Shown: positions 61,952-64,000 of the stretch, in pieces
Layout: the number at the start of each line of letters is the position of its first letter
Numbering within the stretch: position 1 is the stretch's first letter
NCBI RefSeq assembly: GCF_007289895.1
Contig: NZ_CP041660.1
Location: 3,596,001-3,660,000 of the forward strand
From: Catenovulum sediminis
GTDB taxonomy: Bacteria; Pseudomonadota; Gammaproteobacteria; Enterobacterales; Alteromonadaceae
Reading direction: 5' to 3'
Length of the DNA stretch: 64,000 bases
Made by a program: the position numbers and the translations under genes
The notes under the pieces: generated by a model
Told to the model about the DNA's origin: nothing
What the model saw: the letters and a program-made list of their open reading frames with translations, nothing else
Databases searched by the model: none

Positions 61952-63670
61952 TTAGACTAATTTTCTATTAGAAAAGATGTTTTTAAACAAAAATGTAATA
62001 AAGAAGGAAAATAGTAACCAAGCGTTCATTGTTGCACCTTTTCGCTTGATGCCAGTCTCGCCTGCTGGAGCTTGACAAGCAACTTGACCTTCAGCATCAG
62101 GGATCAGTTTAACAGTGTACTCAACTTGTTCAGTTATAGGATCGCCATTAGAATCTTCGCCTATAAAATCACCCATCCGGTCACGCGCATTTTGTGTTAA
62201 TGATGCATGCGCTAGAATCACACCATCATCATTAATTGCCACCGCATCGACAATTCTAAAATCACTTTCACAACTCAACAAACTGTTTAAATCCAGCATT
62301 TCTTCTGTATCTAAATCATAGATAAATCCATGCTTAGGCTTAGCTCCACTGGATAGCCCTTCAACTTCAGTTACACCTACAATCTGGTTACTGTTGTTGA
62401 TATCTCTAACTTTAGTTTCTGCACTGACAAAAAAATCATCTAATATTGTGACATCGACAGCGTTCGAGTTGACATCGTAATAGAAACTTTTTATCACAGC
62501 TGACAAACCAGCAGAATCTGAAACAGTCCCCACAACAATGTTATTGTCGTTTATCTTCACCGCTCGGCTAAACAAAGTACTATTTGGATTCGTCAAAACT
62601 TGCACATTGTCTTGATAAAACAGAGCTGCCTGAGTACGAACACTATTATTAATATTCAGTACATCAGTTTCACCTACGGCCAATCCAAGGTTATTAACAG
62701 AGTAAGCTTTGCTATCGTAGCGCGCTTGAGACGGCAATTCTGAATCGTCAATCGCCATGCCTAAATCAATTGTCTCTGTTATTTCGCCATTTGAGTTAAC
62801 TTTCCACATCAAAGCATGCGATCTAAAATAGCTCGTTTGATTAGCAAGACTGCCATTTAAGAATCGCCAATAGCAAATTTCTTCCGGCGTTTCATCGTTA
62901 TTGTTTTCACAAGAAGCGACTAAATTTTGCAGCGCAAAAGTGTCACCAACCGAGCCATAACCAACAATATAGCCTTCATTGGAGACATCTGTTGCATAGC
63001 TAAATCCACCTAAAACTTCATCATAGGGAGGTGTCAATTCAATCACACTGTTGCTTGTTTTAACAAAACCACGATGAATATAATTTGGAATTAACCAGTT
63101 TTCGCCATCAATTCGTGTTTCTTGTAAAAAGGATTGCGTATCCCCTGTCAGCCACGACAAATCATTAATCGCTCTAACATGCTCATTGTTATGGTAATAA
63201 AACTCATCTGTATTGTTATTGATTTTATCTATTATTGCTAATTCAGTACTTTCATTTTCATCTGAAAATGCTGTACGGATGGAAGCAACTTGTTGGTGTT
63301 GTCCATCACTTCTGATAGAACCATCTGTTAAGTAGCTTAAAACAATCCCCAAGCTAGTGGCCGAAAATCGGCCTCGACGGACTGACTCTAGATAACTCAC
63401 ATTGTCTTCACCAAAATTAGCCAAGGTTGCAGCCAACGAAAAATCTTGTTCATCAAAGTCTAATAAGTCAACATCAATTGGGTGGTTAAAACGGTACGTT
63501 AATACACTGGCAACTTCATTTTTATTATTAATATCAACAGGAAAATTATTTTTAAACTCTTCCGGTGCTGCTACCACTTCAATCCGGTAATTAACGGTGT
63601 TGGCCAGAGCTGTATTTATGCCCAACACAGCAATCATTATTGTGCTTAGTTTAGTAAGTTTATTCATCAT
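61952..63670 (-). CDS. DUF3466 family exported protein
   Basis: A 572-aa protein with a signal peptide (MNKLTKLSTIMIAVLGINTALA, about 23 residues) and a beta-rich body of repeated blocks of the kind INxxNxVVGxxxxxxG (DINNKNEVASVLTY, DVSNEGYIVGYG, SVNNLGLAVGETD, KINDNNIVVGTVS, DINNSNQIVGVTE), as in DUF3466 proteins. The C-terminus has a short hydrophobic helix and a basic end (KRKGATMNAWLLFSFF...NRKLV), a layout like a sorting signal or membrane anchor. Role unknown; probably envelope or surface. It is 2 bases after uup, so co-transcribed. Confidence 0.85.
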   Translation of the reverse strand: MMNKLTKLSTIMIAVLGINTALANTVNYRIEVVAAPEEFKNNFPVDINNKNEVASVLTYRFNHPIDVDLLDFDEQDFSLAATLANFGEDNVSYLESVRRGRFSATSLGIVLSYLTDGSIRSDGQHQQVASIRTAFSDENESTELAIIDKINNNTDEFYYHNNEHVRAINDLSWLTGDTQSFLQETRIDGENWLIPNYIHRGFVKTSNSVIELTPPYDEVLGGFSYATDVSNEGYIVGYGSVGDTFALQNLVASCENNNDETPEEICYWRFLNGSLANQTSYFRSHALMWKVNSNGEITETIDLGMAIDDSELPSQARYDSKAYSVNNLGLAVGETDVLNINNSVRTQAALFYQDNVQVLTNPNSTLFSRAVKINDNNIVVGTVSDSAGLSAVIKSFYYDVNSNAVDVTILDDFFVSAETKVRDINNSNQIVGVTEVEGLSSGAKPKHGFIYDLDTEEMLDLNSLLSCESDFRIVDAVAINDDGVILAHASLTQNARDRMGDFIGEDSNGDPITEQVEYTVKLIPDAEGQVACQAPAGETGIKRKGATMNAWLLFSFFITFLFKNIFSNRKLV

Positions 63671-63672
63671 AA

Positions 63673-64000
63673 TTAGTTAGCGTCATTTTTCAGACTTTCA
63701 AGCGCTTCCCATTGTTCAAATGCATTTTCTAGTTGATTTTCAAATTCAGCTAAAGATTTCAATTTTTTATCAACAGCTTCTTGAGCTGAAGTAAAAAATT
63801 CTGGTTGATTCATCTCTTCTTGCAGAGCATTTATTTTTGCTTCGAGCTCTTCAATAGTTTTCGGCAACGATTCTAGCAAACGTTTTTGCTTGTAAGACAG
63901 CTTTGTTTTGTTATTTTGCGCTTTTTCGACCGTTTTATTTACACTTGGTTCACTGTCTATACTTTTTTGTGAGCTTTTTGCCGATTCTAACTTGGCATTT
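63673..64000 (-). CDS. uup: ABC-F ATPase Uup, C-terminal part (partial)
   Basis: The 3' end of a gene that runs off the right edge; the frame is open from 64000 to the TAA at 63673-63675. The visible residues are a charged Ser/Lys linker, then KLSYKQKRLLESLPKTIEEL and a helical pair, matching the C-terminal coiled-coil DNA/RNA-binding domain of Uup, an ABC-F protein acting at the ribosome. The ATPase domains lie outside the window, so the name rests on this tail and on the uup-DUF3466-rmf-fabA order. Confidence 0.82.
   Translation of the reverse strand, partial: NAKLESAKSSQKSIDSEPSVNKTVEKAQNNKTKLSYKQKRLLESLPKTIEELEAKINALQEEMNQPEFFTSAQEAVDKKLKSLAEFENQLENAFEQWEALESLKNDAN

Overview
The window is a stretch of chromosome from a marine gammaproteobacterium, most likely of the Alteromonadales. 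This rests on gene content and order: serB/ytjB, bamB-yfgM-hisS-ispG-rodZ-pilF-rlmN, iscRSUA-hscBA-fdx, tusA-bepA-arsC-wrbA-DUF2069, bioA/bioBFCD, thrS-infC-rpmI-rplT and pheST-ihfA, and the ycbZ-like protease next to fabA with rmf, a DUF3466 protein and uup. The DNA is AT-rich. I saw no rRNA, tRNA, CRISPR array, insertion sequence or phage gene. Almost everything is housekeeping, and no new defence or mobile system is evident.

Layout. 0-2.8 kb: end of an unknown gene, serB, ytjB, trmO. 2.8-9.6 kb (minus): an outer-membrane, tRNA-charging, isoprenoid, cell-shape and rRNA-methylation cluster. 9.6-15.5 kb (minus): ndk and the ISC iron-sulfur operon, with two adjacent IscR-type operators over the iscR promoter. 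15.6-20.5 kb: a diguanylate cyclase and two divergent GH13 genes that share a promoter region with two LacI-type palindromes 100 bp apart. 20.5-27.1 kb (minus): trmN6, a broken 5-oxoprolinase/hydantoinase gene, a hydrolase, a Slp-type lipoprotein and an M50-like membrane protease. 27.1-32 kb (minus): two large signalling proteins, a soluble hybrid kinase and a REC-PAS-GGDEF-EAL protein. 32.3-35.6 kb (minus): tsaB, yoaA, a small unknown gene and tusA. 35.7-40.5 kb (plus): an unknown gene, bepA, arsC, wrbA, DUF2069, a pseudouridine synthase and a cyclic-nucleotide-binding protein. 40.5-45 kb (minus): glgP and pgm. 45-50.1 kb: biotin synthesis. 50.2-59.2 kb: asnS, ihfA, pheTS, the L20/L35/IF3 genes and thrS. 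59.3-64 kb: a Lon-like protease, fabA under a FabR-like palindrome, rmf, DUF3466 and the 3' end of uup.

The most important observation for a user of this sequence is that three genes (the lipoprotein alpha-amylase, the oxoprolinase and rmf) lose their reading frame at a short G run. In each case one extra G restores a full-length protein of normal family sequence. Because rmf is so conserved, I favour homopolymer under-calls in the assembly over three true pseudogenes. Phase variation remains possible for the amylase.

Other points of biology: RodZ stops soon after its membrane segment; the hybrid kinase begins with a receiver domain that has no phospho-acceptor aspartate; the composite GGDEF-EAL protein has a dead cyclase motif but an intact EAL motif; IF3 uses an AUU start; and no iscX lies between fdx and ndk.
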